Assembly (NCBI GenBank): GCA_964505265.1
Contig: CAZDGN010000002.1
Location: forward strand, 76,802 to 140,801
From: CAILUF01 sp964505265
Lineage (GTDB): Bacteria > Pseudomonadota > Alphaproteobacteria > Rickettsiales > UBA1997
DNA length: 64,000 bases
Direction of reading: 5' to 3'
Under the pieces are notes generated by a model, which searched no databases, was not told where the DNA came from, and saw nothing but the letters and a program-made list of their open reading frames with translations. Of the stretch, positions 1-8,098 are shown in pieces. Within the stretch, counting starts at the first letter, position 1. Every line of letters starts with the position of its first letter. Both the position numbers and the translations under genes were made by a program.

Positions 1-312
1 GATAAGCATCAATGGAATTATGAAAAAATCGTTTCTCCATTAAAGGGAAGAAATGTATTTCTAACTTTCGATATTGATGGCTTTGATTCAGGAATCATGC
101 AGGCCACAGGCACTCCAGAACCGGGTGGATTGTTGTGGTATGACGCCATTAATATTATCAAAGAGGCCACAAAAATTTGTAATATTGTTGGAGCTGACAT
201 TGTTGAGCTAGCGCCAATTAAGGGTTTACATTCATGCGATTTTTTATCGGCAAAATTATGTTATAAAATTTTATCTTTTGCTCTGGCAAAGCCTAAAAAA
301 AACACTTTATAA
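1..312 (+). CDS. speB: Agmatinase/ureohydrolase family, 3' part (5' cut by window edge)
   Basis: The frame is open from base 1 and stops at 310-312, so only the C-terminal 103 residues are visible. They include TFDIDGFDS, then TGTPEPGG and DIVELAP. These are the late ureohydrolase signatures: two metal-binding aspartates in the FDIDG block and the TGTPE motif typical of agmatinases. The family hydrolyses agmatine or related guanidino compounds to an amine and urea with a binuclear Mn centre. The next gene starts 1 nt after the stop, suggesting an operon with the deacylase. Substrate cannot be settled from the C-terminus; arginase or guanidinobutyrase are alternatives. Confidence 0.85.
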   Translation, partial: DKHQWNYEKIVSPLKGRNVFLTFDIDGFDSGIMQATGTPEPGGLLWYDAINIIKEATKICNIVGADIVELAPIKGLHSCDFLSAKLCYKILSFALAKPKKNTL

Positions 313-313
313 A

Positions 314-1348
314 ATGATTGTAAATCAAAAATCAGATTTTATTAACGATATTAAAATTGAAAAAGCCAAACGTTATCGAATCAATATTGATATCGGCAGA
401 ATCCACGATTTCACCGATTTAAAAATGCCCATCGAAGTAATTTCTGGCTACAAAGATGGTCCAACAATTTTTGTTTGCTCAACTATTCACGGCGATGAAA
501 TTAATGGTATTGAAATTATTCGTAAATTATTGGCTAACATTGATGAAAATAGATTGTGTGGAAAATTAATCGCCATTCCAATCGTTAATATTTTTGGCTT
601 CAATGATCATTCTAGATATTTACCTGATAGACGCGATTTAAATCGATGTTTTCCGGGCATTAAAAATGGTTCACTTGCTTCGCAATTAGCCTACGTTTTT
701 ATGCAAGAAATTGTCTTAAAATCTGATTATGGTATCGATATTCATAGCGCTTCAATGCACCGCATCAATTATCCGCAAATAAGAATTGATACCGATAATC
801 AAATAAATTTGGAGTTAGCAAAAATTTTTTCTCCTCCCGTTATTGTAAATTCAAATCTTCGTGATGGTTCGCTTAGAAGCGTTGGCGCGGATTTGAATAT
901 TCCAATTATAGTTTATGAGGGTGGAGAGATTTTGCGCTTTGATAAAAGTGCTGTAAGCATAGGTTTACAAGGGATTTATAATGTTATGCATCACATAAAA
1001 ATGCTGGAAACTCCGATTATAAGTTTTAAAAATTATGAAAATACATTTTTTGCGAAGTCTAGTTCATGGATTAGAGCTATTCAGAGCGGAATTTTTGTGC
1101 CAGAGGTAGAGCTTGGTGAAAGAGTAAAGAAGAATCAAATTATTGCCACTATTTCAAATCCGTTTGGAGATAATAAAATTGCAATTAACTGCCACGAAGA
1201 TGGGATAATTATTGGATTAACCAAAATTCCCCTAGTAAATAAGGGCGATGCCCTAATACATCTGGGACTGGACAAAAGTTCGGATTATAAAGACGGTAAT
1301 TATTTTAACATTAATGGCCACGAAAATTCATCACCAAATTTAGATTAA
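314..1348 (+). CDS. Succinylglutamate desuccinylase/aspartoacylase family zinc hydrolase
   Basis: A 344-residue protein of the AstE/AspA branch of the M14 carboxypeptidase superfamily, which removes acyl groups from N-acyl amino acids. Visible zinc and catalytic motifs are HGDE (His59, Glu62), DLNRCFPG and DIHSAS (His144). The C-terminal part has a short beta-rich lipoyl-like segment, common in this family. A longer frame opens at 278, but the ATG at 314 lies directly after the agmatinase stop and begins the conserved region at a better distance, so it was chosen. Coupling to agmatinase suggests catabolism of arginine or another N-acylated nitrogen source. The true substrate is unknown. Confidence 0.85.
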   Translation: MIVNQKSDFINDIKIEKAKRYRINIDIGRIHDFTDLKMPIEVISGYKDGPTIFVCSTIHGDEINGIEIIRKLLANIDENRLCGKLIAIPIVNIFGFNDHSRYLPDRRDLNRCFPGIKNGSLASQLAYVFMQEIVLKSDYGIDIHSASMHRINYPQIRIDTDNQINLELAKIFSPPVIVNSNLRDGSLRSVGADLNIPIIVYEGGEILRFDKSAVSIGLQGIYNVMHHIKMLETPIISFKNYENTFFAKSSSWIRAIQSGIFVPEVELGERVKKNQIIATISNPFGDNKIAINCHEDGIIIGLTKIPLVNKGDALIHLGLDKSSDYKDGNYFNINGHENSSPNLD

Positions 1349-1353
1349 AAAAC

Positions 1354-2205
1354 TTAAATCTCCTCTCTAATACTAATTTCAATGGTTTTGACAATACGCT
1401 GATCAGAGTCGATTACTTTGAAGGTTAAGCCATTTTTTTCAATTTTATCGCCAATTTTTGGAATATTTTTAAAGATATACATTGCCAAACCTCCAACGGT
1501 TTCAGCATTGCAGTCTTCAAATTTAAGATTAAAAACCTCTTCAAATTTTTTTATTGAAACTCTGCCGCCAAAGCGATAAGTTGAATCATTAATTTTTTTA
1601 ATTTGAAAGTAAGAGCTTTCAAGTTCGGTATCGTGTTCATCGTCAATTTGACCAACAATTTGTTCAAGTAAATTTTCGATGGTAACTAAGCCATCAACAC
1701 CACCAAATTCATCTAAAATTATCGCAATATGAACCCTTGAGGAGCGCATTCTTAACAATACTTCCAATAATTTCATTGAATGTGGAATGAAGAGAATTTT
1801 GCGAATAATTTTTTTGATATCAAAATCACCGCCGTAATTACAAAAAAACTTGGCCAAATCCTTACTGTGAATAAAGCCAATTATGTGATCGATATTATCG
1901 CGATAAACTGGAATTCGAGTATGTTCATCTTCAGTGATAATTTTTTTAATTTCTTCGAAAGAAATATCTTCGCGAATGCAAATTATATCAGAACTTGGAA
2001 CCATAATGGTGCTAACTTTTTTATCGTTAAAAGAGACCATATTACGAAACATATTTTTTTCTTCATTATTAATTAAACCGTCTTTTTCGTAAGTTTCAGT
2101 GATATGATAAATCAAGCTCGAGAAGGATTTTTTATTTTTGCCAGCAAATAAATTAAAGACTAAATGCAAAATTTTTTTAAAGCTTAAGTTTTTTTTGTTT
2201 TTCAT
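1354..2205 (-). CDS. corC: CBS-domain CorC/TlyC-type protein
   Basis: A 283-residue soluble protein with a pair of CBS domains (about residues 65-190, with MVPSSDI and RIPVYRD repeats) and a C-terminal CorC_HlyC transporter-associated domain (about 205-280). It lacks the DUF21 membrane domain seen in the paralogue at 30651. The family is linked to Mg/Co efflux in enterobacteria; the rickettsial relative was named TlyC, a putative hemolysin, although that activity is not implied by sequence alone. It overlaps the ybeY stop by 4 nt, and the ybeY-corC order is conserved in many Proteobacteria. Confidence 0.88.
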   Translation of the reverse strand: MKNKKNLSFKKILHLVFNLFAGKNKKSFSSLIYHITETYEKDGLINNEEKNMFRNMVSFNDKKVSTIMVPSSDIICIREDISFEEIKKIITEDEHTRIPVYRDNIDHIIGFIHSKDLAKFFCNYGGDFDIKKIIRKILFIPHSMKLLEVLLRMRSSRVHIAIILDEFGGVDGLVTIENLLEQIVGQIDDEHDTELESSYFQIKKINDSTYRFGGRVSIKKFEEVFNLKFEDCNAETVGGLAMYIFKNIPKIGDKIEKNGLTFKVIDSDQRIVKTIEISIREEI

Positions 2206-2714
2206 CGATTGTAAGGATTTTTAATATTTAATTTTTTAAGAATTTTAATTTCAAGATTTTCCATAATTTTCGCTTGTTCATCGCCAATTTCATGATCATA
2301 ACCAATAATGTGTAAGATGCCATGTAATATTAAGTGAGTAAGGTGATCATTAAAATCTACATTGTGGTCTTGGCAATGTTTTTCGATATATTCAAGACCA
2401 AAAATAAGATCTCCAAGTAGGAAAAAACTTTGACCATTAAGAGCATATTTTAATCCTTTTTTGCGAATAACTTCTTCATCTAAATTACTAAATGACAAAA
2501 TATCGGTTGGGTGGTTTTTGTTTCTGTAAAGATGGTTGATTCTTTTAATTTGTAAATTTGAGGAAAGCGAAAATGATAAAACAAAATTAGTTTTTTTAAA
2601 ATCATTGAGTGGAAGTAAGTAGCAGATCTTTATTGCGGTGGTTGTTATAAATTTTTCAATATTTATATATTTAAACCACTTTTTTGATTTAACTTCGACT
2701 TCAATTGAAAACAT
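2202..2714 (-). CDS. ybeY: Endoribonuclease/rRNA maturation factor YbeY
   Basis: A 170-residue UPF0054 metalloprotein. The diagnostic zinc motif HGILHIIGYDHE lies at residues 131-142 and supplies the three His ligands. A conserved NHLYRNKNHPTDILSF block precedes it. YbeY acts in 16S rRNA 3' end maturation and ribosome quality control. It is translationally coupled to corC through a 4-nt overlap and follows hemH by 3 nt, so the reverse-strand set znuB-like, hemH, ybeY, corC is probably one transcript. Confidence 0.95.
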   Translation of the reverse strand: MFSIEVEVKSKKWFKYINIEKFITTTAIKICYLLPLNDFKKTNFVLSFSLSSNLQIKRINHLYRNKNHPTDILSFSNLDEEVIRKKGLKYALNGQSFFLLGDLIFGLEYIEKHCQDHNVDFNDHLTHLILHGILHIIGYDHEIGDEQAKIMENLEIKILKKLNIKNPYNR

Positions 2715-2717
2715 TTT

Positions 2718-3794
2718 TTAGCAACTATTTTGATTGGGGCACAATTTGAAGTTTTTTGGGCAAATTCGCTTTGGATCGTTTCCGCAAAAAATATCAAATT
2801 CTTCATTTTTACTTATTGACAAAACTGTGTCGCAAAGCGAATTTATATAAGAACGGTCGATATTCAATGATGAAACTCGGTGGTATTCTTTTATTCCTAG
2901 ATTATGAGCCAACTCGCGATACTCAATATCAAGCTCCACCAAAGTTTCTGAGTGGTCAGAAACAAAAGCTATGGGGACAATAATTGGAATTTTTTTGTCT
3001 AAGGCAACGCTCCTTATCTCTTGATCAAGGCTTGGCGAAGTCCATTCCATCGGACCAACTTTAGATTGATAGCAAATTTTATATTCAAAATGATTTATTT
3101 TGTCCTCATTGCAAATATCTGGCAAAATTTCCATAACTTTTTTAACGGTTTCCTCGACCTGAAAAACATAAGGGTCTCCTTTGTTGATAACACTTTTTGG
3201 TAAGCCATGTGCTGAAAATAAAATGCGAATATTGCATAAATTTTTAGCGGGGATTTTTTCAATAATTTGCTTTAATTGCAGGGCATGAGATTTAATAAAA
3301 TCAGGGTGAGTTGGATAACAACACACAACCTTAACAGAGGTTTTGGTGTCATTAAAATTTTCAATAAAATTATTTATTGAAGAGGCGGTAGTGGTTGAAG
3401 AGAATTGTGGATAAAGTGGTAATAAAATTATTTGTTGCGGTTGATATTCTTTAATATGTTCAATAGCTTTTTCAACAAATGGATGCCAATATCGCATTGC
3501 TACAAAAACCTTAAATTCTCCATAGAAAGATAACTCTCTGTTCAATGAATCAGCTTGTGCTAAGGTTATATCAAGCAAAGGAGACTTACCGCCGATTTCT
3601 TTGTAAATGCCCTGAGCTTTTTTTTCACGTCTTGAAGAAATAAATTTAGCTAATAAATATCGAAAAGGGTTTGGAAGTGATATAATTGCCTTGTCATTAA
3701 ATAAGTTAAACAGGAATGGCTTGACCGAAGATAGTTGGTCTGGACCTCCGAGGTTAAATAAAATAACCGCCGTTTTATGATTATGTTTTGGCAT
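2718..3794 (-). CDS. hemH: Ferrochelatase
   Basis: Inserts Fe2+ into protoporphyrin IX, the last step of protohaem synthesis. The 358-residue protein has the NLGGPD start motif, SAHGLPKSVI with the active-site His, YQSKVGPMEW and HSETLVELDIEY. The ATG at 3794 was preferred to an upstream in-frame one at 3824 because MPKHNHKTAVILFNLGGP matches the family start; it overlaps the upstream permease by 14 nt. The C-terminus carries four cysteines (C337, C345, C352, C358) and there is a CC pair in the middle (VVCCYP). Some alphaproteobacterial ferrochelatases have a 2Fe-2S cluster; whether this one does is inference. Confidence 0.95.
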   Translation of the reverse strand: MPKHNHKTAVILFNLGGPDQLSSVKPFLFNLFNDKAIISLPNPFRYLLAKFISSRREKKAQGIYKEIGGKSPLLDITLAQADSLNRELSFYGEFKVFVAMRYWHPFVEKAIEHIKEYQPQQIILLPLYPQFSSTTTASSINNFIENFNDTKTSVKVVCCYPTHPDFIKSHALQLKQIIEKIPAKNLCNIRILFSAHGLPKSVINKGDPYVFQVEETVKKVMEILPDICNEDKINHFEYKICYQSKVGPMEWTSPSLDQEIRSVALDKKIPIIVPIAFVSDHSETLVELDIEYRELAHNLGIKEYHRVSSLNIDRSYINSLCDTVLSISKNEEFDIFCGNDPKRICPKNFKLCPNQNSC

Positions 3795-4605
3795 AAAATC
3801 TATGATATAAAAGTAAAATTGCAAGCATTATAATATTTAAAAATATTATGGTTGGAGCCGGTGATAAATTCAAGAAATAACTTAAATAAATTGCTAAAAT
3901 TGAGATAAGGATGGAAAAAGCTCCGCTAAAAAGAATCATATTTCTGGGATTTTTAGCAAGAATTCTAGCGGATGCAGGCGGAATTATCATAAGCGCAGTG
4001 ACCAAAAATATTCCTGTAATCTTGATAGCAAAAGCTATTAAAATAGATAAAAGGGTTATAAAAATAAATTCGGTTAAGTTGTTATTTATTTTGTTTAATC
4101 TGGAAATTTCTGGGCTAAATAGAAACAATAAAAAATTATTCAGAAAAAAAATAGTGAATAAAATTGCTGATATTAATAATGATATAATTATAAAAAGATG
4201 ATAATAATTTAGTTTATCAATATTTCCGAAAATAAATTCTTCAAATTCATAATTATTGTTGAATTTTTCGTTAAATAAAAAGGCACAGGATATAAAAAAA
4301 TAAGCCATAATTATAGTAATAGCATCAATTGAAAAAAATTTTGGCATTCTATAACTATGGTTTTTATTAAAATTATTATTGCTAAAAATAACAAAAAAAC
4401 TAAATGTAAAATTAAAAATAATTATGGCAAAAATATCGTTTATGTTAAAAAAATAAGCAATTGCAATGGCAAAAAGTGAGGAGTGAGAAATGGTATCGCC
4501 AAAATATGAAATTTTTTTCCATAAAACAAAATTACCCAAAATCGCACAGGTTAAGGAAGAAAAAATTATAGTTAAAAAAGAAATTAAAGATAAATTCGAA
4601 AACAT
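3781..4605 (-). CDS. ABC-3 family metal (Zn/Mn) transporter permease
   Basis: A 274-residue polytopic membrane protein with about seven or eight hydrophobic segments. It matches the ZnuB/MntB-type ABC-3 permease family: the N-terminal CAILGNFVLWKKISYFGDTI block and the late IKITGIFLVTALMIIPPASA segment are characteristic. It would form the membrane channel of a zinc or manganese importer. No ATPase or solute-binding protein lies beside it, so the partners are encoded elsewhere. It heads the reverse operon and overlaps hemH by 14 nt. The metal cannot be told from sequence; zinc is the commonest for this branch. Confidence 0.82.
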   Translation of the reverse strand: MFSNLSLISFLTIIFSSLTCAILGNFVLWKKISYFGDTISHSSLFAIAIAYFFNINDIFAIIIFNFTFSFFVIFSNNNFNKNHSYRMPKFFSIDAITIIMAYFFISCAFLFNEKFNNNYEFEEFIFGNIDKLNYYHLFIIISLLISAILFTIFFLNNFLLFLFSPEISRLNKINNNLTEFIFITLLSILIAFAIKITGIFLVTALMIIPPASARILAKNPRNMILFSGAFSILISILAIYLSYFLNLSPAPTIIFLNIIMLAILLLYHRFYAKT

Positions 4606-4709
4606 AAATTAATTATTAATCGTCATATTGTTATTTATTTGAGAGTTGTTTATAATAATTTGTGAGAGTTAATTTTAACCAATTTATTGTATGTTAGTAG
4701 TAAAAAAAC

Positions 4710-4991
4710 ATGAATCATTCTAAATCTTTCAAAAAAAAATCGCAAATAAAAAGCTCGTCAAAAATATCGTTAACAGAAAAAATTAAAAATTTTTTTAGAA
4801 ACGTAATTTATTATTTTGGCATTGTCTTCTCAATATGTGTGGCTATTTATTCTCTTTATGTTGCAGTTCCAGAAATTTTAAAAATTATAAGAAGTTATGT
4901 TATTGATTTAATCACTAAAGACTATATAAATGCTCGAGAATCAGTTAATATAGAATCCCCAAATTTAATTAAAGATAAAAAACCACAATAA
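4710..4991 (+). CDS. Small single-pass membrane protein, unknown function
   Basis: A 93-residue protein with a basic, lysine/serine-rich N-terminus (about residues 1-27), one hydrophobic segment (about 33-55, YYFGIVFSICVAIYSLYVAV) and a polar C-terminal tail. No family is recognised. It starts 104 bp from the divergent permease gene and ends 117 bp before pdhA. Codon and base use match the neighbours, and the frame is bounded by normal spacers, so it is likely a real gene. Confidence 0.55.
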   Translation: MNHSKSFKKKSQIKSSSKISLTEKIKNFFRNVIYYFGIVFSICVAIYSLYVAVPEILKIIRSYVIDLITKDYINARESVNIESPNLIKDKKPQ

Positions 4992-5032
4992 TTTTGTAAA
5001 AACTAACTTTACATTATAAAAATATTATAAAT

Positions 5033-5062
5033 TTGACAATTACTATAAAATTATTTTAAAAT
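5033..5062 (+). promoter_or_regulatory. Candidate sigma-70 promoter for pdhA
   Basis: A perfect TTGACA at 5033-5038 is followed after 18 bp by TAAAAT at 5057-5062, about 46 bp before the pdhA start. The position is sensible for the pdhA-pdhB operon. AT-rich spacers produce chance -10 boxes, so the -35 carries most of the weight. Confidence 0.4.
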
Positions 5063-5108
5063 ATTTGATTAATTATAAAAATTTTTTTGTTTATTTAAAT
5101 AATTCATT

Positions 5109-6116
5109 ATGATTAAAAAAACTACATCTGAAAAAAAAGATAAACACAATCTGGTTAAAAGCTTTAGTTCAAAAGATTTATTGAATTTATATCAAGAAAT
5201 GCTACTAATACGTAGATTCGAAGAAAAGGCTGGGCAACTATACGGAATGGGTTTAATTGCTGGTTTTTGTCATCTTTATATTGGTCAAGAAGCAATTGCT
5301 TCTGGTATGAGGTATAATATGATTGAAGGCGACAAAGTTATTACTACCTATCGCGATCATGGTCATATGATTGCGGTTGGGTCTGATCCAAAAAAAATAA
5401 TGGCGGAATTATTAGGAAGAAGAGACGGATCTTCAAAAGGTAAGGGTGGATCAATGCACTTATTTGATACAGAAAAACATTTTTATGGTGGCCATGGTAT
5501 CGTTGGGGCTTCAGTACCAATTGGTGCTGGCTTGGCTTTTGCCGACAAATATAAGGGAAATAATAATGTAACATTTTGCTACTTCGGCGATGGTGCAGCC
5601 CACCAAGGTCAGGTTTACGAAACATTTAATATGGCAAAAATATGGAACCTTCCCGTGTTGTTTATTATCGAAAACAACCATTATGCTATGGGCACTTCGG
5701 TATCAAGGGCTTCAAGCGTTGATGAGCTTTACAAAAGAGGAATAGGCTTTAATATTCCTGGAGTAAAAATTAATGGAATGGATATTTTTGAAGTAATAGT
5801 TGAGGGAAAAAAATGCATCGATTATGTTCGAGCGGGTAATGGTCCGATGCTTATAGAAATGGATACTTATCGTTATCGTGGTCATTCTATGTCTGACCCA
5901 GCAACATACCGTTCCAAGGAGGAGGTTAATTGTAAAAAAGATTTAGATCCAATTGATTCTCTTCGTGCAGAGGTTTTAGATAATAAAATGGCAATTGAAG
6001 ATGATTTTAAGAAAATCGAAGATTTTATTAAGAATGAAGTTAATATTATTGTTGAATATGCCAAAAATAGTCCTGAGCCTGATGAATCAGAGCTCTTAAC
6101 CGAGATTTATAGCTAA
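5109..6116 (+). CDS. pdhA: Pyruvate dehydrogenase E1 component, alpha subunit
   Basis: A 335-residue thiamin-diphosphate enzyme subunit of the alpha2beta2 type. The ThDP motif begins with GDGAAHQGQ at residue 160 and ends with IIENNHYAMGT. The phosphorylation-loop region YRYRGHSMSDP is conserved. With PdhB it decarboxylates pyruvate and acetylates E2 lipoyl groups, feeding acetyl-CoA to the TCA cycle. E2 and E3 genes are not adjacent. pdhB follows after 2 nt. The short 30-residue lysine-rich N-terminus is common in alphaproteobacterial PdhA. Confidence 0.96.
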   Translation: MIKKTTSEKKDKHNLVKSFSSKDLLNLYQEMLLIRRFEEKAGQLYGMGLIAGFCHLYIGQEAIASGMRYNMIEGDKVITTYRDHGHMIAVGSDPKKIMAELLGRRDGSSKGKGGSMHLFDTEKHFYGGHGIVGASVPIGAGLAFADKYKGNNNVTFCYFGDGAAHQGQVYETFNMAKIWNLPVLFIIENNHYAMGTSVSRASSVDELYKRGIGFNIPGVKINGMDIFEVIVEGKKCIDYVRAGNGPMLIEMDTYRYRGHSMSDPATYRSKEEVNCKKDLDPIDSLRAEVLDNKMAIEDDFKKIEDFIKNEVNIIVEYAKNSPEPDESELLTEIYS

Positions 6117-6118
6117 TT

Positions 6119-7111
6119 ATGACACTTAGAAAACTTACAGTTAGAGAAGCACTTCGTGAAGCAATGGCGGAAGAAATGCGAGCACATCCAGAAATTTATG
6201 TGATGGGTGAGGAAGTTGCCGAATATAATGGTGCCTACAAGGTAACTCAAGGATTGCTTGCAGAATTTGGTAGTAAGAGAGTTATCGATACTCCAATAAC
6301 TGAGCAAGGTTTTGCTGGAATTGCGATTGGTTCAGCCTTTGCTGGTCTTCGTCCAATTGTAGAATTTATGACTTTTAACTTCGCAATGCAAGCTATTGAC
6401 CAAATTGTCAACTCGGCGGGCAAAACAAATTATATGTCAGGTGGACAAGTGCGTTGCCCTATAGTATTTCGTGGTCCAAATGGTGCCGCCTCTAGAGTTG
6501 GCGCCCAGCATTCGCAATGTTATGCGGCTTGGTATGGTTCAATTCCTGGTTTAAAGGTGGTTTCTCCCTATAGCTCGGCTGATGCAAAAGGACTTCTTAA
6601 GTCGGCAATTCGTGATCCAAATCCAGTAATTTTTTTAGAAAATGAACTAACCTATGGTTATAGTTTTGAAGAAGATTATGATGATGATCATATTGTTGAA
6701 ATCGGTAAAGCAAAAATTTTAAAAGAAGGTACCGACATAACAATTATTGCATTCTCTTTGGTTGTAAAATATGCGCTTGAAGCCAGCGAGGAATTAGAAA
6801 AAATGGGTATTTCTGCTGAAGTAATTGACTTAAGAACGATTCGCCCAATTGATCGCGAAACTATTGTTAATTCGGTTAAAAAAACTTCAAGATGCATAAC
6901 GGTTGAAGAAGGCTTTCCTTTTGCCTCAATTGGAAGTGAAATTGCTTCAATATTAATTGAAGATGCTTTTGATTATCTCGATGCTCCAATTAAAAAATTA
7001 GCCTCGATTGATGCTCCGCTTCCTTACGCGCAAAATCTTGAGAATTTGGCATTACCAAAAACCCGTGATATTGTTCGTGCGAGCTTAGAACTTTGTAATA
7101 AAAATAACTAA
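6119..7111 (+). CDS. pdhB: Pyruvate dehydrogenase E1 component, beta subunit
   Basis: A 330-residue transketolase-like subunit. Motifs include MGEEVAEYNGAYKVTQGL, the substrate-site stretch GPNGAASRVGAQHSQ and the C-terminal transketolase domain with VIDLRTIRPID. It lacks the N-terminal lipoyl domain present in many Rhizobiales PdhB proteins and so resembles the rickettsial and mitochondrial form. It is coupled to pdhA (2-nt gap) and to the following FtsB-like gene (1-nt gap). Confidence 0.96.
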   Translation: MTLRKLTVREALREAMAEEMRAHPEIYVMGEEVAEYNGAYKVTQGLLAEFGSKRVIDTPITEQGFAGIAIGSAFAGLRPIVEFMTFNFAMQAIDQIVNSAGKTNYMSGGQVRCPIVFRGPNGAASRVGAQHSQCYAAWYGSIPGLKVVSPYSSADAKGLLKSAIRDPNPVIFLENELTYGYSFEEDYDDDHIVEIGKAKILKEGTDITIIAFSLVVKYALEASEELEKMGISAEVIDLRTIRPIDRETIVNSVKKTSRCITVEEGFPFASIGSEIASILIEDAFDYLDAPIKKLASIDAPLPYAQNLENLALPKTRDIVRASLELCNKNN

Positions 7112-7112
7112 T

Positions 7113-7472
7113 ATGATAATCACAAAATATACATTATATAATTTTGTTAGAAGGCATCGCATCAATAAAATTGCCTTCATCTCATATGGTGTTGCAATTT
7201 CCTTAATAATCTACTTTATGTTAGTTTCTATATTTAGTAATAAAGGTTTAATCGAATATTATTCTCTTAAAAAACAGGCTCAAAAAATTGAATTTGAAAA
7301 ACTTGAATTGCAAAATAAAATAAGAGTTAAAAAGGATTTAATTAAGGGAATGAATTACGAGTCATTAGATTTGGATTTGGTAGATGAACAATCCAGAAAA
7401 ATATTAGGATATGTTGGTAAAGACGAGTTGGTAATTTATCAAGATCAGGAGCGTAAAACCAATAAAAAATAA
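7113..7472 (+). CDS. ftsB: FtsB/DivIC-like septum formation initiator
   Basis: A 119-residue bitopic protein: short cytoplasmic N-terminus, one membrane segment (about residues 22-44), then a predicted coiled coil with KKQAQKIEFEKLELQNKI and a tail with LDLDLVDEQSRKILGYVGKDELVI. This matches the DivIC/FtsB family, which in alphaproteobacteria sits beside pdhA-pdhB. It would link FtsL and FtsQ in the divisome. Here it follows pdhB rather than preceding pdhA. Sequence conservation in this family is low, so the assignment rests on topology, the LGYVGKDE-type tail and context. Confidence 0.75.
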   Translation: MIITKYTLYNFVRRHRINKIAFISYGVAISLIIYFMLVSIFSNKGLIEYYSLKKQAQKIEFEKLELQNKIRVKKDLIKGMNYESLDLDLVDEQSRKILGYVGKDELVIYQDQERKTNKK

Positions 7473-7474
7473 AC

Positions 7475-8089
7475 ATGACACTAAGTCGAGAAATTTTTAG
7501 AAAATTATTTCATTTAATGGCTATCTTGATAGTCATTGCCTTTTATAATCTTGGCAAAGAAAATTTTGCAAAATTATTTGTTCCATTAACAATAATTTTA
7601 TTAGCAATTGATTGGTCTAGATTCAAATTTGAATTAGTTCACAAGATGTCAGCAAAAATTTTTAGTGTAATTATGCGCAATAAGGAATTGCAAGAACGGA
7701 GACTTACAGGTATGTCTTGGCTATTTTTATCAGCAAGTTTTAATTTTGCTCTATTTGAACCGATTATCGCCATTACCGGATTTTGTATTCTAATATTTGC
7801 TGATTCAACAGCCGCAGTAGTTGGAAAGTCATTTAAATCAAAGCCGTTTTTTCAAAAAAGTCTTTACGGTTCGATAGCATTTTTTGTTGTATCAATATTA
7901 ATAGTCTTATCAATCGGTATATTTTTTAAGTGTAGACCATCATTCTTCTTTTTTGCGATTTTGGTTTCAATTTATATAACTTACCTCGAGGCATATCCAG
8001 ATTTATTTAAAATCGATGATAATTTCTTAATCCCAATAGCATTTGGGATTTTAATGACTATGCTAAATTTTATGTGGCATATTGTTTAA
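7475..8089 (+). CDS. Polyprenol/diacylglycerol kinase-like (SEC59/VTE5) membrane protein
   Basis: A 204-residue protein with about six membrane segments. RKLFH near the N-terminus, LTGMSWLFLSA and FADSTAAVVGK are signatures of the CTP-dependent dolichol/phytol/diacylglycerol kinase family, related to CDP-diglyceride synthetases. A role in recycling a polyprenol or prenol lipid is likely but the substrate is unknown. It begins 2 nt after the ftsB-like stop and precedes dnaG by 9 nt, so it belongs to the same transcript. Confidence 0.75.
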   Translation: MTLSREIFRKLFHLMAILIVIAFYNLGKENFAKLFVPLTIILLAIDWSRFKFELVHKMSAKIFSVIMRNKELQERRLTGMSWLFLSASFNFALFEPIIAITGFCILIFADSTAAVVGKSFKSKPFFQKSLYGSIAFFVVSILIVLSIGIFFKCRPSFFFFAILVSIYITYLEAYPDLFKIDDNFLIPIAFGILMTMLNFMWHIV

Positions 8090-8098
8090 TAAAAAACT

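Noticed and set aside
278..313. Earlier start of the aspartoacylase-family gene
   Set aside because: It would overlap the agmatinase C-terminus by 35 nt and add residues without family similarity; the ATG at 314 fits better.
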